Source: Lethocerus indicus (Eukaryota; Arthropoda; Insecta; Hemiptera; Belostomatidae). Taken from it: a stretch of DNA of 64,000 nucleotides. Below, piece by piece: positions 49,593 to 64,000 of this stretch (positions are counted from its first letter, which is position 1; each line of letters opens with the position of its first letter). Position numbers and translations under genes: made by a program. Below the pieces are notes generated by a model, which had not been told where the DNA came from, did no database searches, and saw only the letters and a program-made list of their open reading frames with translations. The DNA lies in NCBI GenBank assembly GCA_019843655.1, contig JACDQD010000102.1, positions 8,131,501-8,195,500 of the forward strand, given 5' to 3'.

Positions 49593-52500
49593 TTATGAAT
49601 TATAGCCGGGCCCTTGTCGGTAGGCCAGCCCCCGGCACTAGCAACTGACTACGAGCCGCCGGCAATACTTCATGAAAGCGGCGGCCCATCCTACTTGTAG
49701 CCTCCAGAAAATATCATTTTTATGGAAAGGGGGCTCAATTTATCATCCTATTGCCCTGGAATTCCTAAAATGCGGCCAGATTTGAAAAATCCGATGTTTC
49801 AGTTCAGGCGTCGAAACAGAGTTATTAGCTAATTATTGCGGAAAAATTTTGAAAAAATTACTGTCCCGTGTACATTCATTAAATACTTAAGGAATCTAAC
49901 ATTTTTTAACCGTGTAGTTTAGTTCATCATGTCATCAGGGAGTAGGTAAAATTAGCAAAGTACATTTACAGCCTGTAGAAAAGTTAAATGAATTTTTTTT
50001 TCTTTACGACTTCATCCGTGAGAATAATTACTCAATTATTCGGTGATAGTATCAGGCACATGACTGATTATGGCAAAACACTTCTACGGAACATCAATTA
50101 ATTAATACGTTGGGTTGTCGCTGCATCTAAATCTTAAGAGTTGGACTAGTTGACATTTTTCAGACCGGAGGCAGCAACCATTTCTCTGGAAGGAAGCTCT
50201 CCGCGAGGAATATAACTTAGTACCCGCGGAGTGTCTCTATAATTTACTGCACTAAACTCAATTTACCGAATTAACAGCAGATGTTCCTCTATCTCCCTTT
50301 CCCTCTTGCTCGCCTCCTGCCTAAAATGCGTAGTGGAACAAACAGCCCAAGTCCGGCAATATATTTTAACGTCTTGAGAAAATTTGCTCAAATTATCGCG
50401 TCAACATTATCTCGCTTGTATGACCAAAAATAGGCCACTAGCTGGGCAGTAATCCACTGAAATAATACTCATTTTTTTATTTTTACTGGATAAAAGTTCT
50501 TACGCTTAGTGTTCGAGAACAGCCAGTACAAGTTCTGCTTGGATTACTTGGTAATCAATAATAGACAAATCAAGCCATTAAGTGCTACGTTGTTGCAAAG
50601 GTATGAAGACAAGTAAAAGTGAGTTTTCACTACTTTTTACTGAGGCTCTCCTTAAGCACCTAATGAAAACAGTGCTGACCATAGGTAAAGGTAGCGCTTT
50701 CGACCTCGCTTCAATACCACCGATTGAGTCCAGTTTCTGAATGGTACAACACATGTTCGAACTGAAGCCCGCATCCGGTACACGTACAGGGGGAATCGCG
50801 TAAACTCCTTGCCGATAGTCGCGGTGCTGGCTGGTAGAGGGCGAACCCCGTTGTACCATCTGGTTACAGTCGCGCTTGTACCTCGTACCAGCGCCATATC
50901 TCCGGGGGCGGTGTACTTCCACCTGCTGGTTTAGGCTTCTGACCTTATCTGGATATTGTTACGGCTCCTAGAGCGAGAACAGATTCTCCTCGCAGGCGAC
51001 ATAACTTCATTCATTCAGACTGTGGCGCTATTAACCGTAATGAAGGTGCAAAGGACGACTCGATTTTAATAACGCAATTCTCGGTGACGGTTAATCGCGG
51101 GTATTTGTTAACATAGCCGGTTGGGAAATACAATTGGCGCATATACAATTGGGTATACTGTGAGCCGGTTCGGGTGGGCCTAATGAATCCTGGCCGGGCC
51201 CCCGTCGCCCGGCCGACTGATATATGGCCCCCATCGCCGAACAATTTCACAATGTATTTCGAAAACGTCCAAACAAAACGGTATATTTTTTCCGTCCATC
51301 CTCGGCGGGCCCGAAAAGCAATTAGAGGCCGCGAGATGCGCTTTTCCGCCACGACTTTAATTTATTGTCACTTGTCCCCGCCCGACTCGAATAATTTATC
51401 GGTAGCTTTCGGGGAATTGGCGCTGTTCGTACCCGCCCTCCTTCCCATATTCAATAACTTGCGTCAATCCTCGTCCACCGACCCGACTAATTGTAAGCCC
51501 CAACCCACCCATCAACCATCCGCGAATCAAATGGCCGCCGGAAGATCCGAGGAAACATCAATTAGGGTAATTTCAAATACCGATATTTCCTGCGCCACCC
51601 CCCCCCACCAACACCAAGCGTTTGGTTAGTATTCCCGTCAGTAATGACAGTTAAAACAAAATCAGATGCGCGTATAACGGAGCCAGCGAACCCGTTAATC
51701 GGTTTAAATCGGTTGCGTTTGAAACTGGGACGAGATTACCATATAAAATGAGAGTAGGTTAGGTATAAAGGAGTGAGGGCTGAAGGCTAAAATTAACTAA
51801 AACTCTGAAGCGGTCACGGAAATCTAACCCGCGCTATTGTGAGGCCGAAAACCAACCCTCGTCGTTCCCAATTCTCAAGCCAAAAATTCGGCCCTATCAA
51901 CAAGATCAGACTATCCACGATACTGATAAATAGCTCCAAAGCGTAAAGGAGTAGCGAATATAGGGAATAATATAGCGAAATCTGTCGGTTTCAACATTGG
52001 ACGAGAAAGACGGATTACATCTGTAGGGGCAGTGTGGTGGTCGGAATGGGAGGGGAGGAGGGGCGCATATTGCGCTTGAAAAGAAACAAAGCCTTGAATG
52101 TAAATGTGGCGGTAGCGGCCGTTTCCCCCTGGATAGCCGTTGCCGACTGGGGTCGGACACGGGGGAAGTCCGGGGCTTTTTTCCCCAGTCCGGTCATTTA
52201 CCGCCGGCCCGGGGAATCCGTTCAAATGGGGGGCGGATCCCCCGTATGGTAATCAGATCATTAGGGCGGCCGGAGGGGGCGGAAATACATAAAACATAAC
52301 CCGCCCCCGCGCGGCTTAGGCTCCCTGAGCCCTCGCTAATACCACGGCCAAGATAACTGTAATTGTCCGCTTCCATGGGGGGGAGGGGACGTGTTAATCA
52401 TTGAATAAGTCTCTCACTACCCGCAACAATTCTTTTTTTTCACCCCCGCCTTAACGCCTCACCGCGACCAATAAGCCGATTGTTAATTGGCAAAAAGGCT

Positions 52501-54045
52501 CCTCGCGCTAAATTGAGTGTTAAATTTATGCCGTAAATTATTTTAGTTCACCTTTATACACTAATTATAGTTAACATTCGTAGCAGTTATTTCTTGGTAC
52601 CATACGGACGCCCGTCAACGATGCGATAAATCGTGACCGCTGTGGCAAGTTAAATTAGGTTTGAATTCCCGATTAAACTTCGGGGCGAAATAAATTTATC
52701 CCAGTTTTTATTCGGGCCCCCTCGGTTAATGGGCTCCGAAACAGAGTGTAATACAATCGAATAATTGGGCCGACGGTTGTAATTGTAACGGAATTAAAAC
52801 GGGGAGGAACGCGGCTCGAACACTGACTTATTAATTCGGAGCACTTCCATTTCACAAATTGCCAACCATAAAATAATAATGACGATGATGCTCCCACCCC
52901 CCTCCCTTAATCGACCACCAGTTAAATCACATTAATGCCACCCTGTAATTTGATTCTGACGATTTTATTTTTCTGGCCTTTCTAACCCTTCAGGTTGTCC
53001 GATGATGAAAACAATGGGGGTTTATTTGAGCCTTCGTTAAATAGGAACGTATAATTAGGGAACGCGTTCAATCTTATCGTTCGAAGATCCACTACTCCTG
53101 AGATATTCTCTGTTTCTTTCACTTCTGTTTCAAGTAATAATGAATGTTATCTTATTCGTGAACCATGTGTATATAAAATAATAATATTATATAATAAAAA
53201 ATTCCTTCTATTATTACGGAAATAATAAACCCATCGGGAATTTAATGAAAATTGCACAGATAGCGAGCTTATCCTCAGACGAGTCCATCAGTCAATTCTA
53301 CTAAAAACTAATAAAAACCATTTAATAACACATGACAAACCGTTCCCATCCCGATAATAACTGTGATTATGAAATGAATAAAAGCATATTATTATTTTAT
53401 GGAATGGAATAAACATATTTCCCTTGTGGCTAACAATAGTTGTATATTACAATAGTTATTCAAGGTTTTTCAGTTTGGCGTATTGAAAGTGCCACATTAA
53501 CATTGTTTTAGGAAGTGCTCTTGTTCCTATCAATCTATTCTCCTCTCGGTATATAAACATTTAATTCGCCCGGGGTCCCAGCTGAAAGGCGTCCAATAAT
53601 TACCCGACAGTTTCGTTGAAGTTAAACGACTTCAAACCGCCCATTGAGGGGATGAAACAATTTTCAAGCAACTATTATTACCCCCAAATCTCACAGCGAC
53701 ACGAACTGGAAGAGTCGTCGGAGGGTTCGAAGTTATAACTTTGGAGGAGCATCTTGGAGTTCCCCCGGCCTCCCTTCCTCCCGGCGCCCATAAAATTAAG
53801 TCGCGAGAACCTTAATTCTATAAATTATAAGAAGATAAAAGCCGTGACGACGCGGTGGAGGGGGCGGCGGGGAAAAGGGGAAGGTTGAAATGGGAATGGA
53901 TTGTTGACAAGACAAGCGATAGAGGGCATTTATTAAGACCCATCGTTTCTTCCCAACTCTCCCATTTCACAGGCCCGTCCTAATTACCGTCTTTGTTTCC
54001 TAACTGACTTCATTCCGGCTTCTCCAGTTAAAATTCAAAAGCAAA

Positions 54046-54077
54046 CTTCTTCTTCTTCTTCTTCTTCTCTCTCTTCT
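54046..54077 (+). repeat. (TTC)n/(TCT)n pyrimidine microsatellite
   Basis: About eight CTT/TTC units, then a short CT run (CTCTCTCTTCTT). Confidence 0.9.
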
Positions 54078-56691
54078 TGTCTATAATCCTGCTGAATTTC
54101 TTCTGCCCAAGTTATCGGGGCGACAAGTTTTAAAGAGCGTGTCGTTCGGGTGGGAGGGGCCGTAATAATAGCTTGTCAACTTGTCCACCGAAAGAAGCCT
54201 TATCCCATATTATGTCCCCATTAATTAAAGAAGCGTGTTATTAGGACTTAATAATATTAATCTCCGACTTTGTCATTTATCCGCTATCACTTGCAGTAGC
54301 TGCATTTCTTTTATAACTTTTACCCATATATCTGAGCCGAAATGTGGATTCATTTCCAATGGGAATTACCATTTAATTAAAATTTTTCGAAGTGCCAACC
54401 TTATTCCAACAACAATATTTTTACAATTTTAAGGATATGATGATTATTGTAAACATTATTGCTCTTTTCTTTGTGTAGGCTTTCGTTTACATCGAAAATT
54501 GGATCAGACCAATATGTTACAACATTTAAAGCATCAAGTTTTTCATATTTGCGGCCCGAGCAATCGAACTTCCTTCGTTCACCCGCCCTCCTCCTCTCCT
54601 CCAAGTGAGATCGGGAACCCTCGATAAGTATACACAATACGGATGACACGAATCATTTTCCAGTCGAACCGCTTTTCCCGGATGTAGATATCGCAGGAAG
54701 AAAGAGGGAAACGGCTGCCTACAATTCCGTTCGAAAGGCTCGTGTTTATGCAATATGCATACGCTGTCGTACGCGATCCGCAGATTTCATTCGAAAGAAG
54801 AATAGGAATCGAATGTTGGATGGAAAAGAGTTCGAATCGGTGGATACAGGTTATGTATAACGTGAATTATGCATAAATAAATTAATAATTTATTTGTAAG
54901 TAATAGTTATGATCTGTTACGAATTACGCCCAACTGTTTCATACTTAACCGGTTTTAATTTTTCTCCCTCTATAGTATTAATACTTTGTCTGAGTGGTAG
55001 GAGTATTCTGCGAATGGCTATGCAATCGCTTCTTCTGACTCCGATTGGAGTTATTGTCACATTATATAAATTTGTCTAAGTAAAAATGCGATTGAAGGAA
55101 GTGATTGAAATTATAGCTACGCGGTAAATAAATGATAAACGGACTGGTGTTATGAATCTTAAAATAGCCGACGTTGAAATAGGTGCGATGTCATCGGCGC
55201 CCAACCCCCAGCCGGTATAATAATTCCGGTCGTAAATTCCAAAGGCGTATTGCGGGCCTAAACGAGCCGCGGCGCAAGGCCGAAGTTTATGACCCAAGTT
55301 TGTAACCTCGAGTATTAGGAAGAAGGCGGCGGTGAGCCGAGAGGGGGAGCCTATCATTAGCCTCCCGTTTCAGACCGGGACAGATTTCCCTGTCACGTTA
55401 CGATCGAACTTCGTCATTAGGGCGCCGCCCTAATCGTTATTCGGCATATTTTATAATTAGGTCCTAGATGGAAATCAGACCGTGTTTCGAGCCCCGGCTG
55501 ACGATCCAAAAAATCAACGAATATTCTTAACATTCAGTCTTCGCATTCGTGGAAGAGTTGGGCTTATGCTTGAACGATTGGACAACGCATATTTCTAATG
55601 ACGCCTGTCATAGGACATTCATTTATTATCCGCGGTGTAATTCAGTTAATTATATCTACAATTATGGGGTGGACTCAATGGAATCCTGTACGAGAATTAA
55701 CCGCCCCGAGAAGCAGCGATTGTTGGTGATGAAGCGGCGTCGATAGGGCAGCCCTGAGAGATGGCTGTCAATCACGGAGTTTAACATCACTAACAGAGAT
55801 ACAATAATTAAAATTACACTCCACCATCCCCCGCCAACCCCTCCGACCTCTCTCATCCCATGAACTGTTACCAAATCGGCCATTAAGTTGGGTTAACTTT
55901 GAGTTTGCCGATTGGGCTTAATGTATAATAATGCCCCTTCGATCGTGTTGACCTTACCAGAACAGACAATTCGAATTGTTATTCACTTCCAATTTTGGAA
56001 TGTAGACAAGATCCGGCTCCTAACGTGTCCTTATTCGTTATCGTGTTTAACTAATTTTATAGAAGTATGTGTATATTTTCTGAGAAAATACAATTTGAAT
56101 GAGTAATTTTCCTTCGGCCAACGTTAGCCGTATTCCCGTATTTGCAGCATTCATTACGGTTCAATATAAAATTTGAATTTTGTCGTTGTATCAATTCATT
56201 GAGCTATATCACCGTCATTATCAGTTTTTATTATTCATTAATAAATTATCAATTACTCCCCCCGAATCCCAACCCCCGTATTTTTATGATAAACAGTCCA
56301 GTATAAATTATGCTAATATCAATCGTTACTATTCAATCTCTGTTAAAGGAATATCCCCTATTTCATGCCCGTCCGTCGTTAGTAATGGGCCGAACGTGAC
56401 GAATTTTGCAAATCCCGAATTGGCGCGACTATGCATGTAAGAAGGGGCTATTTATAAATGATTAACACTAAACAGAACTGAAAATTTTGCCCTCTTTAAT
56501 AATGGCCTGATTGATTGTTTAGTCGTTATTAGGAATTTTAGAAGGTCACTTGCTGACACCATTAAATTTATTAGGAGGAGCAATTTAATTATTTATGGGG
56601 TTATGATTTACAACTATGTCAAAATAACTTTTAAAGAGATTTAAATTTTGCATTATGTCTCATCAATGTGCTCCAAAAATAAAAATTTCGA

Positions 56692-56719
<28 letters not shown>
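56692..56719. repeat. (TA)n microsatellite
   Basis: About 14 uninterrupted AT units. Confidence 0.93.
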
Positions 56720-56722
<3 letters not shown>

Positions 56723-59700
56723 GTAATCGTTTGGGGAGGGTCAGAAATCAATTTCAGTTGAAGCTGAGTAAGTAACTGTGGAAATAATAAAAGTGAGTGT
56801 AATTTAAACTAAATTAAAAATGAAAGCTTGATTATATTTTTATTTCAGAACAAGTGAATATTTGTTCTATCTTTGTTCTAGGTTCAACCCTAAAATAGTG
56901 AAGAAGAATCTTGTGTTCATATTTCGGTACTTATATTTAATTTTCAATTTATTTATGTCACAAAAATAATTCCACGAAGTGGTAAAGTTTGGGACTGTAC
57001 TTCGGTAAGAGGAAGAGCCACCCCCTTTAAATATAACCCAAGTACGATTTTTTCTTACACCCTGCACTTACAGATCAAAAGCTTTACTTTTTGAAAACCA
57101 GTAAACACGTTCCCCCTCCAGTCTATTCTCCGCATAATTCTACAACGGGGATCCTCTTCGTTTCTGCACAATGTGTTCTTCTGTACCGACAGAAGCTCTG
57201 TGCAGTACCAAATCGGTAAATATGTCTTCTCCCCCATCCCATCACGTATTCACTGTATCATTTTCTTCGCTTTGATCTCATTGGATCCCCCTCTCTCGAT
57301 TCAACTTCATTTATTCCTGTACCACATTCTCATTGTGTTCTCTGGAGAGATTCGGGAAATTCGTGGGGGCGGGGGAGAAAATACCACCATTCCATCGATT
57401 ATATATCTACTTCTATCATACATCCCACACAGATTCCTACACTAGTCGGTATCTTTAACCTGTCAGACTTCACGAATCAAGAACAACATATTTGAAATTT
57501 CCATATCTATTAATTCGGATTTATAAATAAGGTACCTGCTAAAAGGATTGTATTTCATTATCAACCGGGTCGGGAAACTGGGCTCAAATTATGTTTCACG
57601 CAAGAAATAAACGGGAAAAACCTCCGGGATCCTTCTTCCAGTTATGAATTAATGGGCGCGTTACCGGCCTGGGAAATGGGAACCGGCACTCTGATACAAG
57701 GCTGGTGATGGTGGAAACTCGCGGCTTAATGAAAAACATTACGGAGTGAAACATGAGCCACCCCACCGACTGGCGAGGAGACTCAAATGCGAATTTCTCT
57801 CTCATCACCGGTAATGATTGGTCTGAATCATTGTGTCCTCTAAAAAATGATGGACCTCATTTTCCACACAATTATATTCCCTATGACTATTATTATCTGA
57901 TTATTAGTATTTTGAAATTAATACTACCTATAAGTGATTAAAGATGTAGTCCTTTATAATTGTATTACTTTAACAATTAGAGCTTATATAAGAAATGAAT
58001 TATTCTATATGCTGACAAAATATCGGCATATGGCATATCTATTGATTCCGGAAGAAACTTTTTTATGTTCAAGTATTTATCGATGAGCCTACTGTCCTTG
58101 GGAATAGGCGGTCGCACGATGCGAGATAATGAACAAATAAGAGACACCAATATGCATGACCATGCATAACGAGTGAAGTGCGACAGGAAATTTTGAAATA
58201 TAAATTTACCGTCCCATACGTTTAATTGAAATGACGCGCTTTCAAGTCGGAAACGTGTTTTCAAGGAAAATGTAATTTACCATAAGTGCACGGGATTATG
58301 AAATCATTTTTATGATATTCAATCAGTGGAATGTGTTCTTTCCGTTTTTTCGGACCGGAGCGGCATTGCATGAAAGGAAGTTGAATCCGTTGAATGATCA
58401 AAGAAGGGGGTTTCAAAAGCCTCAGCCCTAGTCATATTTGTAAAATTGATATATTTCCCCCCTTTTTTATAATATGGTAAAGATAATGTAAATACTAGTT
58501 TGATAAATATTAAATGCTCGCTATTTACAGCTATCTAACTGCCTAATAATTATTAACATATTAATATTTCACTGTTTTGGACAAAATAAAAAATAATATT
58601 TCTTAAAGGCTATGTTAATGGTGATTCAATGCGCGTATTATTATAAATCTACCGTTACACTTTTTCTTTTCCATTAATCTGAAATAATAAATTGATTCTT
58701 AATTTTCAATTTCAGCATCTTTGGATTTCAAATAGAATTAACACTAAATATGTAGTTAAAGTTTCGTGTGGTACATGGAAGTTAAATCTGCAATACAGCT
58801 GTATACACACTTCGACTCGTTGATAACGTTCTTTTTTTAGTAACAAATAACGAGCTGGTGGAAAGCCTCATGAGTTATAGTTGATGTCCTTTCCCTGTAC
58901 GCCACAGAACGTTGCATTGATGTATGAGGGTAACTTTCCACTAGATTCAAACTATAATCAAATTGGGTGGATTGATCCGGTTAGTCTTATCGGCGGGTGC
59001 CCAAATATAATTGAGTGGTCGATCCAGCTTCCTTCAATTACACGTATCTACCATTTTAAGGAATACATATATACGTCCATCCAAGTTTTAAGCTGAAGGC
59101 ATGCATTGGAATAGATGTAGGAGCGGAAGGGTGCTAGGCGTTGGGGGCTTTAGGGTCATCTATCTGTGTCATTGACGAGCCAGGGGTCACCGGCGTTGAT
59201 TGGTGTCCCTCCCGTGGCGTACGCACCCGCCGGCGCTAGCGCCACCACGCACGGGGGCCACACAAAGGCCCGTCACGTGACCCCCCTTCTCACAGAACAC
59301 AAATTGTCGTCACCCCTATTTGTCAGGGGCCTTCCCCGGGGAGGCCGGCGCCCCGACAGATGGACGCCATCAGCCTCCGAGGGGTGCTCCAATTCAATTT
59401 TTCCTTCTGGACCTCCTCCCGACGGGAAAAAACCGATATCTCTTCTTATTGTCAACGGTCTAATAAGTGTGTCCCCCGGAAGCTACCCGTATAAGTTTTG
59501 GCCCTATCTCCTATTATACAATATTGAAACGTTTCAGCGACATATTACAGAGGAATGCGATGCATAATTTGGATCGATTTAACACACTATTGTGAACAGG
59601 AATAATTTTCACATTCACGAATAGTTCACAACTGAATGAAAATCAATTACACGATTTCATAATTATGAAACTGATTATTGATTATTAGCTCAATATACAT

Positions 59701-61948
59701 TATCTATTCATTAAACTTGCCAGTTTGAAGCTACTGCCTCTCCACTGTAAGCAGTGATTTATACTGAGGTCCACACTCAATGTCGGGTAGATATGTTGAT
59801 GAACTGACGTTATATATAGGGCGTGCCATTTAAATTCAAGACACCTATAGTGAGGTTCAATCCTGTTGTTCCTGTAATATCTATCACCCATATAAATTCA
59901 CAAGGTAACTCGATCTATTAAAATAATAAACGTTACTCTAAAATTGTTCGTTTTGATTTTAAAGAAGATTACAAGGTTCTGAATTATCTCCTATTAAATT
60001 TTACATGGATGGTGTATTTTTGCGATATAGCTTAATTTAATTTGAACTGTGCAACTTAATTGTTACATATATCTCGTTTTTGTTTTGGCAAAAATTCGTG
60101 ATAATACGATTCATATTCTGCGATATGTTTTAGCAAGCTTTCTCCTGGTCCAATGTTTTATCAGTGAAACAAAATTCAGGCTTCGTTACAAACAGACATA
60201 GGTATTAAAACTTTGCCCCGCATATTAATTAATCCGCGTTTCATTTATCAAATTAGAATGAAATTTTCCTGAAAACTCGATGGCTTGACAAGCAGACCTA
60301 TATTTAACCGGCCAAAAGTAAATGTTTTAAATTCATATTTAGTATTTCGAACTTCAAATTCCTAAACTTCTGATTGGTAGGGTTCTGAGCAGTGGAGGAA
60401 TCGTGGAAATATAACTTTTATTGTCTCCATTCCTGTAAAGTTTCACTGTGGTGAAGATAGGTTTCTGCTGTTCGATTCCAACAAATGTATTTCCGGCAAA
60501 TAGAAAAAGAGGCGCGTATACAGGCAAAGCTATTAAATGGTTGGGAATTCTGTGCCCGAAATAGGGACGAAAATCATAAAGAGGTTATGTTATAGAGAAG
60601 ACAGTCGCCTCGTTAAAATCCCAAAGGAGTTGGAGCCCAATACTTAGTAAGGGTGGAAAGTGGTAGGGCGGCGTAGGGTCCACTTAAGTCGGGGCTATAG
60701 CGAAGATAGAAGCTAAAGTAAAGCGGGCCGGGCCGGTACCCCGCTCCTATTACCCGGGGCCGCGCTTAAAAGCACCGACGTATCAACAAATCGAGTTTAT
60801 TATTAAACTCGGGGGTGGTTCCCGAGGCAGACTCCCGGCTAACATCCCCCGCCCCCAACATCGCCGCACTCAAATTTTTAGGGGAGGGGAAAAGCCTTCG
60901 CCGGAAAAAAAACTCCAGCGTCTCTTCTGGGTTTTTCTCTTGTAAATAGTTTATGGTCCGGGCCCGCGGCCCGAGATGCCAGTCGCGCGTGTTCCTCCCT
61001 TCGGACGGCGGTAGGCTGAAATTTTAAGAGTGCAGGAACCGTCAGCATTGCCGGCCTCGGTTACTTAGAAGAGACAGCCCCCTCCGAGAAGAGTTAGTAC
61101 CGGCTCCGAGGCAATTTCCCAAACTTTGACCGAATCTAATTTTTTTTTTCCTTAAGGGATTCGGAACTTGTACCCCTATCGAATTAGGAACTTGGTCCAG
61201 TCCTCTCGGCATGCGTTTTCGATAAGTCCAGTACGTAATAGCGAAGGTTAAACTCGTCAGCATCGTATAAAATAACTCAAATAATTAATCAAACAATGTA
61301 GCAATTTTAAATCAACGGATATTTTATGACCTCGGCGGTTAAATCCTCAATACGCTTCTATGTGTTTTAATAATCTGTTTGGAAATCATACACTCGTGCG
61401 GGACGACCTATATAATAATAATACAGATTATTAATTCAATTTAAATTAGAATAAAAAAAGTATTTTAATTAAGGGAAAATATTTGAGCCATTAACAAACG
61501 CCATTATCCTCTCTACTAAGTTACAAATTTTTTGGGTATATTCTTTTTATTAATATACATTTTTAAAGCTTTCCACAGATTATCCCGAAATTATGGTCGA
61601 ACGCATTTCGACCACAAATTCCAGAATAAATAACTAATGGTGTCGTCACGCTTCAATAAGTATAATACCCAAGGGATCACGACCCGAAATAAATTATATC
61701 CTCCCCAGCGCGTTTCGCCGTTCTGAATCCATGCAAAAAGAAAGGAGGGAGAAAATACTGCGTGAACTTTATTCGCTTTCCGAAGAGCTTGCCCTCTCCA
61801 ACCCCTACAAGCACACACACGAACATATAGTTGAACACATAAACAGTCTCGTATCCTTCACGAACGAGTGGAGATATGTGTGTATTTGTATATGTGAGGA
61901 GAGGACCAGGCGGAAAACATTTGAGATATGTGCGCCCTTACTGTGGGC

Positions 61949-61990
61949 GAGGAGGAGGAGGAAGAGGAGGAGGAGGATGAGGAGGAGGGG
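61949..61990 (+). repeat. (GAG)n purine microsatellite
   Basis: GAGGAG units with single GAA and GAT interruptions over about 40 bp. The overlapping frames read poly-Arg or poly-Leu and are artefacts. Confidence 0.9.
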
Positions 61991-64000
61991 CCCCCTCACC
62001 AGCCTGTGAAACAATGCCAATTCATAGCAGAGCCGACCCCACCAAGCGCCGACCAAAAACCACAAAGATAGCCCAAATGTCAGCCCCGGGGTTAATTCCT
62101 TACATTTGCCCACTCAACCGTTAAATATGGCACAGGGAGACCTCTTTTGCTCCCTTTGTAGATATATGTAGATAATTCTTTTGGAAATGGTTCCTCTCCT
62201 AAGGAACTACCTCGCTTGACCCCTATACATTAACTTATTTCTGAGTCGGACCATTGTGAATACATGGACTAGTTTTTAAACTATATTTACATAACAGCAA
62301 ATTCCTATTTAATATAATGATAATGATGGTTGATTAATAATGAATTGGTAATGATATTTATCTGAAGCACTGCAAACATTCGGAATGTCAAGCCGTCCAT
62401 ATTTTATGTGTTAAAATATTATATAGTCAAACCGCGTCAGTTCTAACCAGTAACCACTGTTACCAGTATGTATAGCAACGTGCATATTATAATTTTCCGA
62501 AATATTCAGTTCAACGCTCATTATATTGTAATAGAAGGACAATAAAAAAGCTCTTAATTTTTAAATGCTTCCTTTCAGAAAACATATCATAATCCATCTA
62601 TGAGTGTGGTCATCCGGAATGGAAAACAAAATAATGTTTCCAACACTATTATCGGAGAGCGTACCGAGAACGTTACCCTGAAACCGAAATGCACACACGT
62701 TCTTATGACCGTAGACAGAAGCGTCGGTAGCGTTCATCCCTTAATCTGGAGCCACGTCCTTCTTTATTTTCCTCTTTCCGTACCCGACCCGACCCCCTCA
62801 CAGCCGGCCGGGTTGCCCTGAATTACAGTGCGGGTCTATCTCAACCAGCAGGTAACCGGTTGCAGCCTACCATAGTCGGTGGAAGTGCGTCGGAGTGCGG
62901 GGGTGGTTGGGGGCAGCGGAGGGGAAATTCCCTTACACGTCCTATGCATCACAAAGCAGCAATCCCCCCCCGATACACACTCGTACCCATACCCACCGCA
63001 CTCCCCACCACCATCATGAGTCTTGTGGGAGCCCGAGTTTAATCCGAAGAAGGGGCGGAGAGAAGAAGACGGTGCAATTTTTTTTTTGCTTATCCTTTCT
63101 GATTTCCGTTTTAATATCACTCCAGCTATATACAATGACGGCGGAGAGCTATGATATTCTAGCAGTTTGTTGCATTGCCGACGGTGTATTTCGCGTTTAA
63201 CATCGCATAATCATATTCTCGCTTACTGAAATAATTTCAACCATGGGCCGGATGGAATCGACAATCAAATTCAAAGCATATTCGCAGCTAAACGTCCTAA
63301 TATGTTCTATGTAAAATACATCGAACATATTTTCTCAAAGATGGTGAACAATAGTGCTTTGTGCTTCCCCAGTCCTTCAGGAATATAGGTAAATAGTCCA
63401 AATTTCCAATACAGAGGAAAGACTATTTATTATCAACGGAACATATAAATACATCAGCCAAAGTATCTGGACTGTAAACCTGTATTCCGATTATTCAGAG
63501 TGTCTATGGTTTCGAAATGATTCGGATAATACACTGGAAAAGAATCTGTGTCTAGAAGAATATTGGTAATGTAGTATAGCAGGCATACACACCCCCTCAA
63601 ATGTTGGAGTAATGAAGAGAGAGGACTCAAAGAAGCGATGTTGTTCACCTCACCGAATATTTGTTAATGATATTTCTATAATTTTTACATTTTACTCTGA
63701 AATCTTAATTTATAGATCATTTGTGGCCTCTACTAAATATGTACATTATCGCTTGGCCTTAATGTTCGCATTTCAGTTTCCCGGTCTCAGTCTGCCAGAT
63801 CGGTTTTCCTGAGCTGTACCGTTGTTGTTTCTCCACAGAGACGTGTATGGGGAAAACAAAAAAGTTTTTAACCGGCGGCGGGCGGGTCACAGCGGCCGGT
63901 GGGACCTGTTGCCCGCTCGCCTTTATTGGTCTCCCTTTTTATTGCCCTCACCAACTTTCGACCCACCACCCAATACCCCCATCTACCAACGACGAACCGA

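Larger units (their letters stand above)
47518..64000. other. Non-coding stretch with GC-rich islands and unassigned ORFs
   Basis: AT-rich spacer with islands at about 51150-51620, 52020-52400, 59180-59440, 60720-61030, 62760-63070 and 63850-64000. Unassigned ORFs include 51174-51629 (+, 151 codons), 59166-59567 (+, 133 codons, GTG at its 5' end) and 49044-49592 (minus). Microsatellites are listed separately. No RNA gene was recognised. Confidence 0.45.

Overview
This is eukaryotic, gene-poor DNA, most likely from an insect. The only recognisable gene is a large coding exon for a secreted Pro/Tyr/Gly/His-rich structural protein of the cuticle or elastomer type. The only recognisable transposons are two Tc1/mariner derivatives whose decayed transposase matches a type common in insect genomes. 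CpG is frequent, and the AT-rich background is interrupted by short GC-rich islands, many microsatellites and G- or C-runs. I cannot name the order or species.

Layout. Positions 1 to about 10.9 kb are non-coding apart from a doubtful signal-peptide-like exon near 3.06 kb; they hold a GA microsatellite, a 19-bp tandem repeat and a CCT repeat. A 692-bp internally deleted mariner lies at 10902-11593. From 11.6 to 21.1 kb I see no convincing gene, though a possible 13-codon first exon for the main gene lies at 18884-18922. The main exon runs 21088-24685 on the plus strand, with a good splice acceptor, a signal-peptide-like start, a YGPP/YGVP repeat body, His-rich clusters, conserved-looking non-repeat blocks and a TAA stop; clustered AATAAA signals follow at about 25.17 kb. 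The reading frame changes twice inside CCCC runs, and one missing C at each site would give a single frame of about 1,199 codons. From 24.7 to 64 kb there are GC-rich islands with unassigned ORFs, TA, GA, GT and TTC microsatellites, and a second, inverted copy of the same mariner derivative at 39909-40601.

The two transposon copies share the same internal deletion, so the deleted form itself was probably mobilised by an autonomous relative. The two frame breaks, and a possible 2-bp excess in the 3.06 kb exon, could be small indel errors in the assembly; real mutations remain possible. No operon-like or multi-gene system is visible. The most distinctive item is the repeat-built structural protein.
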